Origin: Bagarius yarrelli
Taxonomy: Eukaryota > Chordata > Actinopteri > Siluriformes > Sisoridae
Length of the DNA: 64,000 nucleotides
Assembly (NCBI GenBank): GCA_005784505.1
Contig: VCAZ01000122.1
Coordinates: forward strand, 611,784 to 675,783
Direction: 5' to 3'
Shown here piece by piece: positions 1-14,471 of this stretch. Within the stretch, counting starts at the first letter, position 1. Every line of letters begins with the position of its first letter. The notes under the pieces are model-generated. The model ran no database searches. It worked only from the letters and a program-made list of their open reading frames with translations, and had not been told where the DNA came from. A program made the translations under genes and the position numbers.

Positions 1-37
1 CTTTTCTTTAACTCAGCTCTGAGTTCGATTTGCACAC

Positions 38-232
38 CTTGATGACATCAGCAGTAAGAGTCTTCCATTTTCCCAGCATGCACTGTGAGCGCTCGAAGTC
101 TTCCTGCAGGGTGGCGAGGTCCGTCTGCAAGAGTGTCTGTGTCTCCTCATCGCTCACAGAGAAGAGCTGACGACCCACATCCAACAGCAGCAGGTAGGAA
201 GAGAGGGATCTTTGGAAAAGCAGTTCGGTTCT
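38..232 (-). CDS. syne2: syne2 exon 102: spectrin repeat (last in window)
   Basis: 65 codons, RTELLFQRSLSSYLLLLDVG, RQLFSVSDEETQTLLQTDLA and CMLGKWKTLTADVIK. Acceptor CTTTTAG, donor GTGTGC. Out 0. The gene continues beyond the left edge, where the remaining rod and the KASH segment should lie. Confidence 0.94.
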
Positions 233-1760
233 CTAAAAGGAGAGCGGGTGAGAAAGAGAGAGACAACACACACACACACACACGGTGACAAACATCTACA
301 CACTTACCTCCAGCTGTTTGAGCGAATGGCGTAGCTGTGACACACTGCAGTGTGTGAGGCCAGCCGGGGGCAGGAGTGTGTGTGCAAGCGAGAGCAGTCT
401 GTTGAGTTTGCGAAGTGTATGTGTGTAACGGTGCCAGTGGCGTATTAGTCCCTCCACCAGGGTGCGCCGCTGAGCTGCTCTCTGTACCGCGCCCTGCCAT
501 TGCTCTCTGAGCTGAGCCAGCTTTAACAGGAAGTCACTCCTAAACACACACACACACACACATTTACAAACACTATCTTATTAGACGCTCCGACACATAC
601 TACTAAGTAGAAGAATCCCGAGTGTGTAAATCCTGACCTTTAATAAAGTCAATTCTGTTTGGTGTAATTACAGGAAGTATGGATGAAATTGGGACGTTCT
701 ACATCCGCCATGTTGATACTGTCACATGACTTTATGATGTCACAGCAGTGTGAGTTTGTTTAAACTACAATGAACAATGTTTTTTATCCTGAATTATTTG
801 AAGTTACTTTAAGCTCTTGTAAAATAATCATTATTCTTACCGGTCCTCCACCTCTCCCCTCTGTAGCACACGCAGAGCCTCAGCGATGACCGAGTGAAGA
901 ATCTGATGACCCAGAGACAGTTCAGCCTGGAACCTCTGAACAGGGATGGAGATATCGGGGTGATCATTAGGACTGGATGCATGAATTAAGTTTCAGGTTT
1001 GCTGCAGACGTGACATTAGAACAGTAAACACAGTAAACACATTTTGTTGCATGATACCTGATGAGTGCGTAGCTGCTCTCTAAGACCAGGGTATGTGGAC
1101 GCAATCTCTCCAGCCAGACTGTCCTCCATCTTCTGCAGGAACGACATCCATGTCTCACACCTCTCCTCAAACACTTGTCGCTCGAGAGACACGGCCTGCA
1201 GCTCGCTGCGCACACATACACACATTAGAAACATTCATGCTGTATACACACACACACCGATTAGATCAGGAAGCTCTCGTCTCTAACCTGCATCTCTCCT
1301 GAGCATGTGCAGACTCCCGAGCCCACTTCCTGTTCAGGCTCTGTAGTCTTTGGGTCACATGGTCACTCAGGGTTAGACTGTAACTGAGTTCGTTCAGCAT
1401 CTCCAAGTCAGCTGAGTGACCACTTAACTCCAACAGATCAGACTGTAAACACACACACACACACACACCGAACAAATTTTTTATTCAAAAATTATAAAAT
1501 GTATTATATATATAATGTATATACTAGCTCAGTCATTAAGATTTTGGACTGGTAATCAGAAGATCATGGGTTTATTTCCCAGCACAACCAAGCTGGGCCC
1601 TTGAGCGAGGCCCTTAACTGCTTAGCTGGATAAAAGTCAGTTTATCTGGACAAGGACATCTTCCAAATGCCAGAAATGTAAATATAAACTACAAATAATT
1701 CTTCTTCTAAAGATTCTTTGAAATATTATTTGTTTCTTTAATGTTGCGGTTAATGCGCAG

Positions 1761-1801
<41 letters not shown>

Positions 1802-2386
1802 TGTCCAACCTTTGATACGTCAGTGTCTTGAGCATCAATGTGTTTTTGCCGACTCGTCCACTCCTTTAAGTGCGTCTCTAGTGATTCGAGTAGCCGCTTA
1901 AATTCCTGAAGTTGCTTGACATCTTCCTACAAACACACGACACACACTTTATTCACCTTCACTGATGCATTAATCCGAATCACACAACACACACCTTTCC
2001 TGCACGAATCATACCTTCATCTCCTCCAGCTTCCAGCTTCTCTTTACGACCTGCTCGAATCGACACACACAGCCGCCGTGTCAGCGAACGGCACTCCCGA
2101 ACGAACAGAGGCGGCCGCCGGCGGCTCCATCTGTCTGATCGACTCTTTTGAAGCCTCGAGCGTTTGATCCGTGTCCGTCTGAAGAGACTGAACGTTCTGC
2201 AGCAGAACCTGAACATCAGAGTGTCTCAGTCAATGACGAATAACAACAATAATAATAATAATAATACAGAAACATGACAAGATCATTTATTATATTAATA
2301 TATAAAATATTTAGACTTTAATCAATTTTGTGGACTGACTTTGTAAATGTGTTGCTTTTATTTATGTGTAAAGTCCATCACAGGGC

Positions 2387-2419
<33 letters not shown>

Positions 2420-5362
2420 TCCTATGGGCAAAATCCCCAATCAATCTAACAAACATGTTTTTGGACTGTAGGAGATTAGATTAAACCCACACAAGCACAG
2501 GAAGAACATGTACCGGGACCTTCTTGCTGTGGGGCAACAGTGCTAACCACTAAACCACCGTGCTGCCCACACAGCATCATGTTCACAATATTTATGTGCG
2601 AAATATAGTTTAAAGGTTTAAAACGGGAACAAATGATTATATGTTTTTCCGACGGAGGATAAGAGTGAGTGTTTGGTTTAGTCTCAGACATGCATTTTCC
2701 TTCTGATTATTCATCTATTTAATAATTAATTAGTCAGATTAAATTAAACAGGAACTAAAGTCAGTTTAGACCAGTTTATCCTCATGTGTGAGGTTATATA
2801 AAGAGTTTATATGCAGCTTTCTATATTGTACAATCCTATTTACATATCTATAAGCTTCCCTTACTAAGTGCACCATTTGGGGTAAATGCACCATTCTGCA
2901 CTGTTCCCCCCTTAAACTCACTTGTAAACGTTGCATACAAGTCGCAAGTGTTTCCGTGTCGCTGTCAGACTCGGACGCCATCTTTAATACGTCACAGAAC
3001 TGCTCCTTCTGCTGACGAAGCTTCTCTAAGCAGGAGGAGGACAGATCTGAGTATTGTTTCCACGCCTGCAGCAGAGTGTGTAACCTCAACGAGGTGTGTG
3101 TAACATCCTGCTTCACCTCAGTCCACCTGGATAACGGTACATACACACAAACACACACATTATCAGCATTATCTTCCTTTGCTTTAGGGTTTTTTGCAGG
3201 TAATCCATGCCATCAGTTGTACCGTAATCTCTCCTTCTGAAGCTCTTCAGATAATAAGTCGGAGGTGCCTGAATGGATACAACCAGTAAGACTGGAGAAT
3301 GTATGGTCAAGCTCCGCCCATTTTTTGTCAACTTCCTCGGATTCAGTGTGTAATGACTGAGAAATATAAACAAACACACACACACACACACACACACGAT
3401 GGAACTATATGTCTAAATTAATAAAAAACAATACTAATCTGCACATCGGTGTTAATTTCATTGTGAATAATGTACCTGTAGTTTACTGATGCTCTTCTGG
3501 AGCGCTGTAAAGGAGATGTGAGGGGTGTGGCATCGTCTGAGTGATTGACATATCCTTTGGGTGCTCTGAGCAACGTGACACCTCCCACGTTCGAACCCAG
3601 ACCACTGCTCGCACAGGTGCTGAAGCGTCTGTTTCAGAGAGCAGTTCTACCCCCAAAAAAAATCAACAGAAATTAAAAATAACATCGGCTATTATTATTT
3701 ACAATATTGAGAAATTAATTTTTACATTACCCAAAAGTTCTTAAGTAGTAAAAAGCCATAAACACACAAAAAAGAAAATACCAATCCATGAAAAAAATGT
3801 AATCTACGTACAAGAGGTAAAGTGCATCTCGCCTTACAAGTGTCTCCATCCGAAATCTCCCACTTCCTGTCTGTTAATAAAGTCTTTTCTATATAATATA
3901 ATTTTTGGGGAGTATGAATTAAATTAGGATGTAGTACCGCCGCCATGTTGATATTGATCACATGACCTGCGCTGTCACAGCAGTGTGAATTGAAAGAGTG
4001 ATAATGTTTAAACTTGGATGATTATAAACGAGTGAAATTAAACTACAATAAACAATGTTTTTATCCTAAAGTATTTAAAATTACCTTTTAAAGGACATTT
4101 TTACTAAAATCGACCCAATAACACGTTACCCACATCTGATTAGTTAAATTATTTAGTAACGTTACTTCACTGTTTTTACCTGTTCAGTTAAAGCGGTTAA
4201 CGCCTGTGTGATGGTGTTGATGTGACTGATTCCGCCTTCATCTGCACCATCGCTTAGACTGAGGCTTTTCTTCAGCTCCTCCAGCTGAGCAGACTTAACC
4301 TTCAGTTCCTCCTTTAATATCTGAGAAAGAGAAAATAATAAAGAGTGTGAACGTATCAGGCAGTTAAACACACAGGGACACAGCGAGGACCCAATATCCT
4401 GTAATCATGCTCTGTACCTCACACTCATTCAGCTGCTCTTCCGCTGCACTATAACAAACAGGTCTCTCAGCCAGTCGCATCAATGTCTCATGATTTCTGA
4501 TCCAGGCCAGCAGGAGGCGCAGTTTTCCGTCCCGCTCTACGCAAATGCTCAGCTGCTGCTCGGCGTACTGCGTCTGTGTGGAAAGGTTCGAGATTTACAC
4601 AAAAATATCTGTGTATGTATGTGCCAGTGTGTCAGTTAATGCGTCTGTGTGGGTACCTGTGCGTAAAGGTGTGTTTGCAGTGTAGTCCAGCGCATGTTTA
4701 GGTCCCCAAGCTGTTCTGCAAATGCTGTGTGTTTGTATCTGAGTGTCGGCTCGACTTCTTTCAGGTACATCCGGTTCAGGAAGTCTACTGACATCTGTAC
4801 ACACATCTGTGCTCGCTTCAGCTCCTACAGAAACACACACACACACAGATGACTTCTTAGATATTGATAATAACATATAACCATATAAATGGTCAGAATC
4901 TACATGAATTATTACTAGGGATGCAAAGAGGCGGAACATTTCCGGTAAATTAGTTAATTCCCGTTCATTCCAATTGATTCCCATGGAAGTTTCCAGTCGT
5001 GAAAATTCCTACAAAATTCTGTGAAAATTCCTGGAACCCCAATAATAAAAAAAACACTTTTTTCTCATCTTTGTGGTTTGATTATATACTGTACAGAAAT
5101 TCAGCCTAGAAAACAGAACACACTCCTCAGCCTGAGTGACGTGGAACCATGGAATCTCGTACCTTGTATGTATTGAGTCGACTCGTGAGCTGCGTTGCTG
5201 TATTTGAACCCGGATCGTTTTTCTCCGCGTCATGCAGACAGCTTTCAGCTCCGCCGAGCCATTCACACACCTCTGAGAGAAGGGAAAGAGGAGACACACT
5301 CTCCAGAACATGCTAAATAGAGAGAGAGAGAGAAAACAAACGTCATTAAATAAAGAGACAAA

Positions 5363-5437
<75 letters not shown>

Positions 5438-8338
5438 ATGTCTGTTGAGCTTTATATATAAGCTAAACAGACAGAGAAAACAGAAATTATTCATTTATAT
5501 CAATCAGATTTAAAGACGAAGGATGTAATACTAATGTTGTCCACTAGAGGCAACAATAGTGAGATGGTTTAGGGGAACATGCCAATTAGAGCTCACCCTT
5601 AAATCAAACGCTCTTCAAAATTTTACAGACCTACATACACTCCTGTTTATCCACACACACATATATATATATATATACGAAATACAGTTTATATTTTCTT
5701 GATTTACACCAGCAAGATATCAAATAAAAGTAAAAGGGACTTTTACAATGTCTTGAGGATATAATTAACAGAACGACACTAATTGCTTTCCAAACATCAG
5801 AATATGGTTTGATCTTTTAATCCCATCCTCAAGACATTATTGTTTTTTTTGGTTTTGTTCTTTTACCTGCTGTAGCTTCTGTTGTACTGCACTGATGTCA
5901 GCATGCAGCTCCACCCAGCCATGTTCCACTTCCGTCAGGTGATTTTTCAGAGAGAAAAGAACAGGAGGAAGCTCCATCACCTGAACAACATCTGTCATGA
6001 CATTTCCTGACATCTTCATGGAAGCATTTTTATCCGGAGAAACAGGTGACTCGTTCTGGACGTTAGTATCTTCTCCTCTGTAACACAAGTCCTGACAGCG
6101 TGTGCTTTCCAAAGATTCGTTGTTTGTGGAATCTCCCTTGATATTTTCAGCACCGGAATCATCTTTGACTGAAGAAATGTCTCCATGGGTGGAGTTCCCT
6201 TCGAATCCCTGTGAGTGATGAGTGGATCTGGAGAATTGGGGGTGTATGTCGATGAGTTCACTTTCGTTGAGCTGCAGGATCTCAGAACCGGAACTGATCA
6301 CTGAAGACTTAAGGGATGATTTTACCTCCAGCTCTTTGCATAGCTCCTGATAACAACAGAAAAAAGAAGAAGAAGAAAAAGATCATGAAGACGAAGAAGA
6401 AGAAAAAGAAGACGACGAAGATAAAAAAGGGGAAAATTTTCTTTTTTTATATTAGATTGGATTAAATTCAACTTTATCGCCATTGCACATCGTTACAAGG
6501 CAACAAAATGCAGTTAAATGATTTAATAGGTTGAGAAAAAAAAGATAAAAAGATTTAAAGTGTTAATTAAAAAAAATGTCTGCTGGTTTTATTTTATTAT
6601 CTACATTCAGGATGAAGTTTTTCTCTAAATATGTGAAATATGAATCTAATCTAATTAAAGTGTTTAATAATCGTCTGTTTAACTCACTATAAACTCAGTA
6701 AAATTAGAAATGGCTTGTCCTGCGCTGGTCATGTGACCTTTCCAGCTGTTCAGCCGTTCTCTGGCTTCGTTCATCCAGTCCGCCAGTGCCGTAGAGTCAT
6801 GGCGATACCTGTGGGGAAAAAAAATCACTCCGACATTTTCTCTATCTTCCAGATTTAATCTCTACGTACAATTTTATATCAATATTTAAATGATTAATAA
6901 ACAATTATAAATAAAATAAACACTGTACCTTTTCCAGAGTTTTTTCAGGTGCTGGACGGAGACACGTCCTTGTTCTATTTTTCTTTGCAGAGCGGCTAAT
7001 CGCTGTTTTAGCTTCAGACCAGACAGACCCACGCTGAACATCAGACCCGTCATCGAGATACCGAATATCTCCAGGTTCCTCAGTCTGGTGGTCTGATCGT
7101 AAACCGAACCTATCTGTGCTTCATTCGCCCCCAGCGCAGCCTGCAACTTCTGCGATTAAAAAAACAACAACAATTTTACATAACATCTTTTACATTTCTG
7201 CCATTTTTATCTCATTTATACAACTAAGCTATTGAGGGTTAAATTCCTTGCTCAGGGGCCCAGCAGTGGTGCTGGGAATCAAACCCACAATCTCGTGTTC
7301 TTCCCACTGCAACCATTTATAATGACTAATATTTACTATAATAATGAACAGAGTTTTAATATTAAGGTAACATTTTGGCCAATAAATTCGACCTACTTCA
7401 TAAATGGAGAGATTCCTCTGTAGCGCCTCCTCTGGTTGCTCCTCTAAGTGCAGTCTAGGAAGCTGTTGCTTCAGATTATAGATCAGTTTCTCCAACCAGG
7501 ATTGGCCTTTCTCCCACTGAGTCCAAACCTTAAAGGAACACATTATTAATACTTAACACACACACGGCGCTGATCAGAGGCTGATGATTAAATCCTGTTA
7601 AATCCAATGGATCCCTTTCAGAAGTTCTGATTAGTTTTTCTTTTTTAATATATCAGGTGGTTGCTTGATTCTCCAGATGAACAAATCTAAATAAAGGAAT
7701 GCAAATGTTTATTTATGTAACTTTTAAGGAAGGAGTCTCCAGTGGCAGTGGTAGAAATATCTTTAATATATGTGACTAAAAATAAAAGTAGGAATCACTC
7801 GATTATTTAATTTCTAACACCTACACACTTTAATTTTTAGACATCATGTTGCCCTCTGGTGGTCTAGTGAGGTAATGTCGCAAAGTATCAACCGCAAATA
7901 TATAAAATAAAAATTTTGTTTGATTTATTCATTCATTTATCTTCTATTCCTGCTTATTTCCTATCCCAGCGGTCTCTATAAGCGTAAAAAGCAGTAGGGG
8001 GACACCCTGGACAGGTCACCAGTCCATCACAGGACCATACACACACTCACACTCACTTCTATGGGCAAGTTAGAATCACCAATCAATCTAACATACATGT
8101 TTTTGGACTGTGGGAGGAAACCGGAGAACCCGGAGTAAAACCCACACAAGCACAGGGAGAACATGCAAACTCCACACAGAAAGACCCCTGCAGGGGAATC
8201 GAACCCAGGACCTTCTTGCTGTGAGGTAACAGTGCTAAACACCTGCCTCATTTGATTCATATTAAAAAAATTAAATTATATATATTTTTGGACATTTTTG
8301 CCTTAATTAAGCAGGTGAGTTGAAAGAGAAAGAGTGAG

Positions 8339-8388
<50 letters not shown>

Positions 8389-11300
8389 CGCGAGAGAGAA
8401 AGAGAAAGAGAGAAAGAGAGAGAGAGAGAGAAAATTTATTACATTTTTTACCAAGTCAAGTTAAATAAAAAGCAATAATAATAATAATAATAATAATAAT
8501 AACTGTAATATTAATATATTTAAAGTTTCTAAAAACAGTAAAAAAAAATTGGCAGGGCAACGACAGCATATATAAATTATCGTTTTTACAGGAACTAACT
8601 TGTTTTGTAGGCTATAAGTTCTAAACTAAACATTGAAAGAATATGACAAAAATAACATATTACAATTTTTCAAAACCTTCTCAAAGTGTGTTTGTTAAAA
8701 TTGTTGCATTAAAAAGGTTTAATTGATTAAAATGCCGGATTGGTAATTTATTATACAAGAAAAATGTATTTAGCTCGACAAATATAATTTCCACCAAAAA
8801 TCTATACGAAATGTAACTGTCACTATTAAAAAAACATATTCATGACAGTAAGTATAAAAAAAACTGACGTTTTATTCTTTATTCAATGAAAAAAAAATCA
8901 CAATCATTATTTCCAAAGAGTAAAATATTATACTAAAACTCCACACAGGGTTTTTTTGTATTGAGTTGGTCCTCAAACCATGTTACAGGATTTTTTTTTT
9001 TTTTACCTGTACTGTCACCTGTAAAGCGGTTCCAGTCCTCAGAGCCTCACGCTGAAGCTCGTCCACTCGGTTCTCCACCTCCACCGCTGCAGTGTTCCAC
9101 TTATCCCGGATATTGTCTGGCATCTGAGCAGTCAAATACTGCAGAGTTTGCAGGTGAGAATCCAGAGAGAGGAAGAACTTCTGTAAATGTAGAGGAGATG
9201 TAACATTTATCATCAAAATAATCCGCAACAGAAAAAAATGTATTAATGAATAAATAAATAATAATAATAATAATATAATAATACATAAATTCCAAAGGAC
9301 AATATTAGAGACTCAAAGCACTTTTTTGTGCGTTGATCTGGATAAGGACGTCTGCCAAATGATGTAAACGGGGCGCCGCTAAGAGAGGGCAGTTTCGATG
9401 ATTCTAAGGGCCCACGCACCCCCCCTCCCCACCAGAGATCTGTTCTATTAATAGTAACAGTACTATAAGTAATGTAATAGTATGTTTGGTATGGAATTGA
9501 TGTAGTAAGGGGGCCCCGACCTCATATCAGACTTCATAGGACTTCATGAGAGCCTTTCCAAACCACTTCCTTGTTTGTAGCCTTATAAGCCATTCGCTAA
9601 CACACTCAATGTAAAGTTCATCGGCATTACCATGTGATGTACACTGCATTCTTGTATTATTTTTTTCTGTCTTTTTATTGTGTCTGAACTCTGTAGTGGT
9701 AGCTTGTTGTGCTGAGATTTGAACCCATGATCTTCTGATCAGCACCTTAATCATTGAGCTTTTAGCTGAACTACAAGCTGCACACATTACTCTCCTTATA
9801 TAGTCAAGGCTTCCTGTTTGTTTCCCTGTCAACTTCTCTGTACATAATAATAATAAATAATATGTCCAATAATTAGCCCTTCCCTCCCGGACATATTAAG
9901 GTGTGTTTATGACATTAGTTGCCTCACCGTGTGTGCGCTGAGGAGTGTGGGTAACTGTTCTGGTGTGTGTGGCTCCAGTTGTGCGGTGTGTGCGAGTCTC
10001 TGTTTGCCGAGCTCCAGCAGCTCCTGCAGGCCTTTCAGTATGTTCTCACACTGCTGCTGCTGCTCCACACTGCACTGCACTGCAGATCAGCAGCACGCTC
10101 ACACACACCTTCATACACACTGTCCAACACACTCTGTAAATACAGAAAGAGAGACAGACGGTTACACATACACACACACACGCCACTAACAGTCTCCATC
10201 ACACTTTTTACACACACACCTCCAGCGTGGTGATGTCGCGTGCTAACCCTATCACTTCTTCCTGTCTCTCTGTCTCCTCTCTCAGCTCTTCCAGCTCTCT
10301 CTCTTGCTGCTGAAGCTCTTCATGGAGCCCAACTACAGCCTACAAAAGTAACCATGGAGACAAAAAGGAACAGAGGTCAGAGTTCACAAGGCAAATGTCA
10401 TGCGCTGCGTCCGAAATCAGCACACTTTACACACACCGATCCATACATACTAACGACTCAGATATACTACTCGCCTCACACACTCTATTACACACACTAT
10501 ATAGTAGGGAAGTATGCGATTTTAGACACAGCCATGAGGTGCTCATTTCAGACATGTGATGTATCACTGTAGTGGTATCTGTGTGTACACGTTATATTAA
10601 AAAGTCCTAACACTGATTTTTAGAACTACATGTTTGATATTCACACCATCACTAGGAGCATTAGCGGGAAAAGAAGCAGGACTTTAAGGATAATACTTTT
10701 ACCTGTAGCTGTGCATGAGGATCACAGCATGACGTGTCATTAGTCAGTGTTTTCAGGGTCGAGGTGTTAGCTAACAGGGCAGCATGCATGTGTTTAATCC
10801 TGCTCTGTGAGAAACACACACAACACACATACGCACACACAGAAAGTTGCTCATCTGTACCAACGCGCATGAGCTCGTTTACCAAATATCGGAAATATAT
10901 TATTTTATTTTATTATTTTAATATTATTTATGGAAGGAGTCTTGATTTTTGATAAAATAATTTGATGATGCAACGCCGGTACACATGCTGTGTGCATTTT
11001 TTTTTTCTCTGACCTGTTTTTGCAAAGTGTGCTCCAGCTGTTTCTGCATCTGCTCCTGTTTCTCAGACAGAACCTTCTGCAGCTCAGAAACACGATCCTG
11101 AAGCAAATCTACACACACACCTGCTGCAGGAGCCACAGAGCCCAATGACCCGATGACCTCTGACCCCTGAGAGGTTAACTGAGCACTTAAAGAGCTGAGC
11201 TCTGCAGACAGACTCTACCAATCACACACAGACAGAAAGTGGGGAGGAGTTAATCTACTGGAATGCAATATTTGAATGGATGAATCAGTAGGAATGATGA

Positions 11301-12342
11301 ATTGATGTGGTGATGCATCAGTCTATTGATAGATGGATTGCGTGACAGATGTACGGATGTATGAATGCGTCAGAATAAACCATGGATGGATGCTGTGGTG
11401 TTGTGATTTATTGGATTGATAAAGCAACTGATGAATGAGTGTCTAAGCATAAATCATCAGAAATGTATGAACAGTTAATTATCTCAGGATGTATGAATGG
11501 ATTAACTGTAATAATAAATGAATGACTGAATGAATGAATGAACTGAATGATGATGAATGAATGACTGAATGAATGAATGGATAAATGTATGGATGGATAG
11601 ATGAACGGGTGGGCAGATGGACGAATGGATTAAATGGTATAAGAATGAATAGATAACCGACTTAATAGATAAATAAATGCATAAATCAATAGATGATTGG
11701 ATGGACAGATAAATAAAAGAATATATGAATAAATAAACAATTGAATAAATAGATAAATAGATGGGTAACTTACTGGGTAAATAAATAAATATATAGAAAG
11801 ATAGATAGATAAATTAGTAAATAATAAAATGAATGGATAGATGAAAGAAGGAATGCATGAATGAATAAATAAATAGATGGATGGAGGGATAAACAAATAA
11901 ATGAATAATTCAATAGATAAATAGTTACTGTAAATCCAACATGAATCTTGAATATATAGATAGAAATATTCGTGGAAAGTGTAGATCAGTGTGGATGAGT
12001 GTGTACCTGTAGCTGCAGCATCTGGGTGTGTGTGTCAGTGTATGCGGCTCCTGGCTGAGAGACGTGCGTGTGAGATAACAAGGAGAGACAAAGTGTGATT
12101 CCACTCAGCACCTCAAACAAACCCTCATCCACCACCTGCACGTCCTGCAAAAAGGAAAGCGGGGGAGGGGGCAATTAGCGTAAGTGTGAGAGATGTACTC
12201 ATTAGGAGTGTAAGATACGTACAGGTGCTGATTTTGCTGTGTGTCCCAGCTCTCGCAAGTGTGTGACGTGGGACTGGAGCTCCTGTAGACATGCAGCGCC
12301 ATCAGCGCTGCTTAATACACACACAGGAGAAGAAGATATCTG

Positions 12343-12377
<35 letters not shown>

Positions 12378-14431
12378 ACTAACAATATATTAAAGCAATT
12401 ATAATTCATATTAATATTAAATTTATTTGTGTTAATAATCTATAGTTAAGTTTTAGCAGAACCTCCTCTTCCTGTTGATCTTCTGTTCTCTGACTTAGTC
12501 GTCCTTGGAGGTGAGTCCACTTCCTGTGCACTGACTCCTCCCCTTTCTGTCTCTGCTCCTCCGCTGCCACGGCTACTGACACAAGGAGTCTGAAGGAAAC
12601 ATTTAGAATCTTTGTCAACAGATAAAACCAGGGCCGATTTTTTTCCCATAATTCATTAAGGATTTTTTTCAATAACTATATTTTCTTATGCACTTGTTCT
12701 TTAAAAGCCTGTGTAAAGATGTGATGATGCTGCCATGCTAACTGTACATGACTAATTGTTTAATTTAAAAAAATTATAATTAAAAAGTTAACTAATTACT
12801 CCTCCTTTATCTCCTCAAAAGGTTCTGGAGACCTGGAAGTGTGCCTCGTGCCCGTGTGTGTGTGTGTGTGTGTGCTTGCATATGTGGAAAAGGATGTCTA
12901 ACTCCATAAGAGAAGTGTGTGTGTGTGTGTGTGTTGCCTTGTTTCTTCTGCTGTAGTGTGACTCTGCAGTCTTAGTCTGCTTCCCTGTTCTGCAATGACC
13001 TTCATCAAGTCTCTCTGTTCAAGCAAACCCTGCTCCAACTCCTAAAACAACACACACACACACACACACACACACGAAGACGGCCGTGACTGATCAATAC
13101 GTCACTTCAGAGATACTGATTAAGTGTGTGTGTTTGTGTGTGTGTGTTTGTGTTACTTTCTGCTGTTGCAGGCTGCTTTGTCGGAAAAGTTTGGCCTGTC
13201 GTGTGCTTAGCATTTCCTGCACGCTGGCGCTGCGCTTCAGTCGTGGCTGCAGGGGGCGCTCTGTTTCAACACACACCTGCAGTACACAGGTAAAATATAT
13301 TAAAATGCTTTGCTACTCATCGCTTTTTATTTATTTGTGCTGGAAAAAGTAGGACAAGTTAAAGTGGAGAATCCCAAAAATATACAATCCTTTTGCGGAA
13401 AAAGTTAATTTGTCACAATAGCAAAATAAACGATGCTCAAAGAACTTTAGTTAAAAGTTTTGACTTTTTCCGTTCAGGACAGAGTCGAATTCTATTAATT
13501 ACATCATACAATACATTTCTAGCATTTTACATTTTTAAGCAGTTGCAGCTTGGTGATTATGAGAGTTTTATATATATATATATACACACACAGCTAGATA
13601 GACAGACAGACAGATAGATAGATAGACACGGACAGATAGATAGACAGACAGATATAGATAGATCAAATAACAGTGACAGCAAGTTTCTGTTTGTAATCGT
13701 GTGGCTAAGAATGATGTTATGACCTTCAGCTTCCTAATTATCACTATCTGCTGTGTGTATTAGCAAAGTATGTGTGTGTGTGTATGTGTGTGTGTGTTTG
13801 TGTGTGTCTGCGCATGTGACCTTCTGTTCATTGTGTCTCTCTTGCAGCAGCAGCTGGAAGGTCACCAGCTTGTTCTTCAGAAGCTGCAGTTTGGCGCTGA
13901 GTGTTTTCTGCTCCTCATCATCATCACCTGCGGGTGCAGACACACCGGCCACCTTCTGCTCAATCTCCATAAACATCGCCTAGACAAACACACACGCGCA
14001 CACACACACACACGCAAACACACATATGAATGGAAGGCTTATGTTAATTTGCTTGGTTTGCATATGCAAATGTACACAGATTAACCTGAATATGCTGATA
14101 TACAGTCTCTGTGGTTAAACACACACACATTAACACACACACACATTAATCACAAATTTATACGCAGAATAAATAATCAGCCTTAATGATGACACATCTC
14201 ACATCTGTAGGACAACCAGGTGATATTTGGGGGATTAAAAGTCATCAAAAATAAAAATTGTTAAAGGAAAATAATATTTAGGTTTTTTAGTTCTATAAAA
14301 TTGGATTCCACTAAGATTGGAGTCACATATAACAAACACCTTAAGTGTGTATGTGTGGTTGTGTGAATAATCAGTCAACGGGTCATTGGATCTTTATCCA
14401 CCACCTAAAACTTTAATGAAAGTGTCATATT

Positions 14432-14471
<40 letters not shown>

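Noticed and set aside
5009..5513. Open frames of alternating Tyr-Ile on both strands
   Set aside because: Translation of the (TA)n microsat at 5365-5429.
8257..8454. Leu/Ser-rich open frame resembling a membrane peptide
   Set aside because: Translation of the (GA)n/(TC)n microsatellite.
11630..11896. 88-codon minus-strand open frame rich in Ile/Tyr/Ser
   Set aside because: Translation of the degenerate tetranucleotide satellite.
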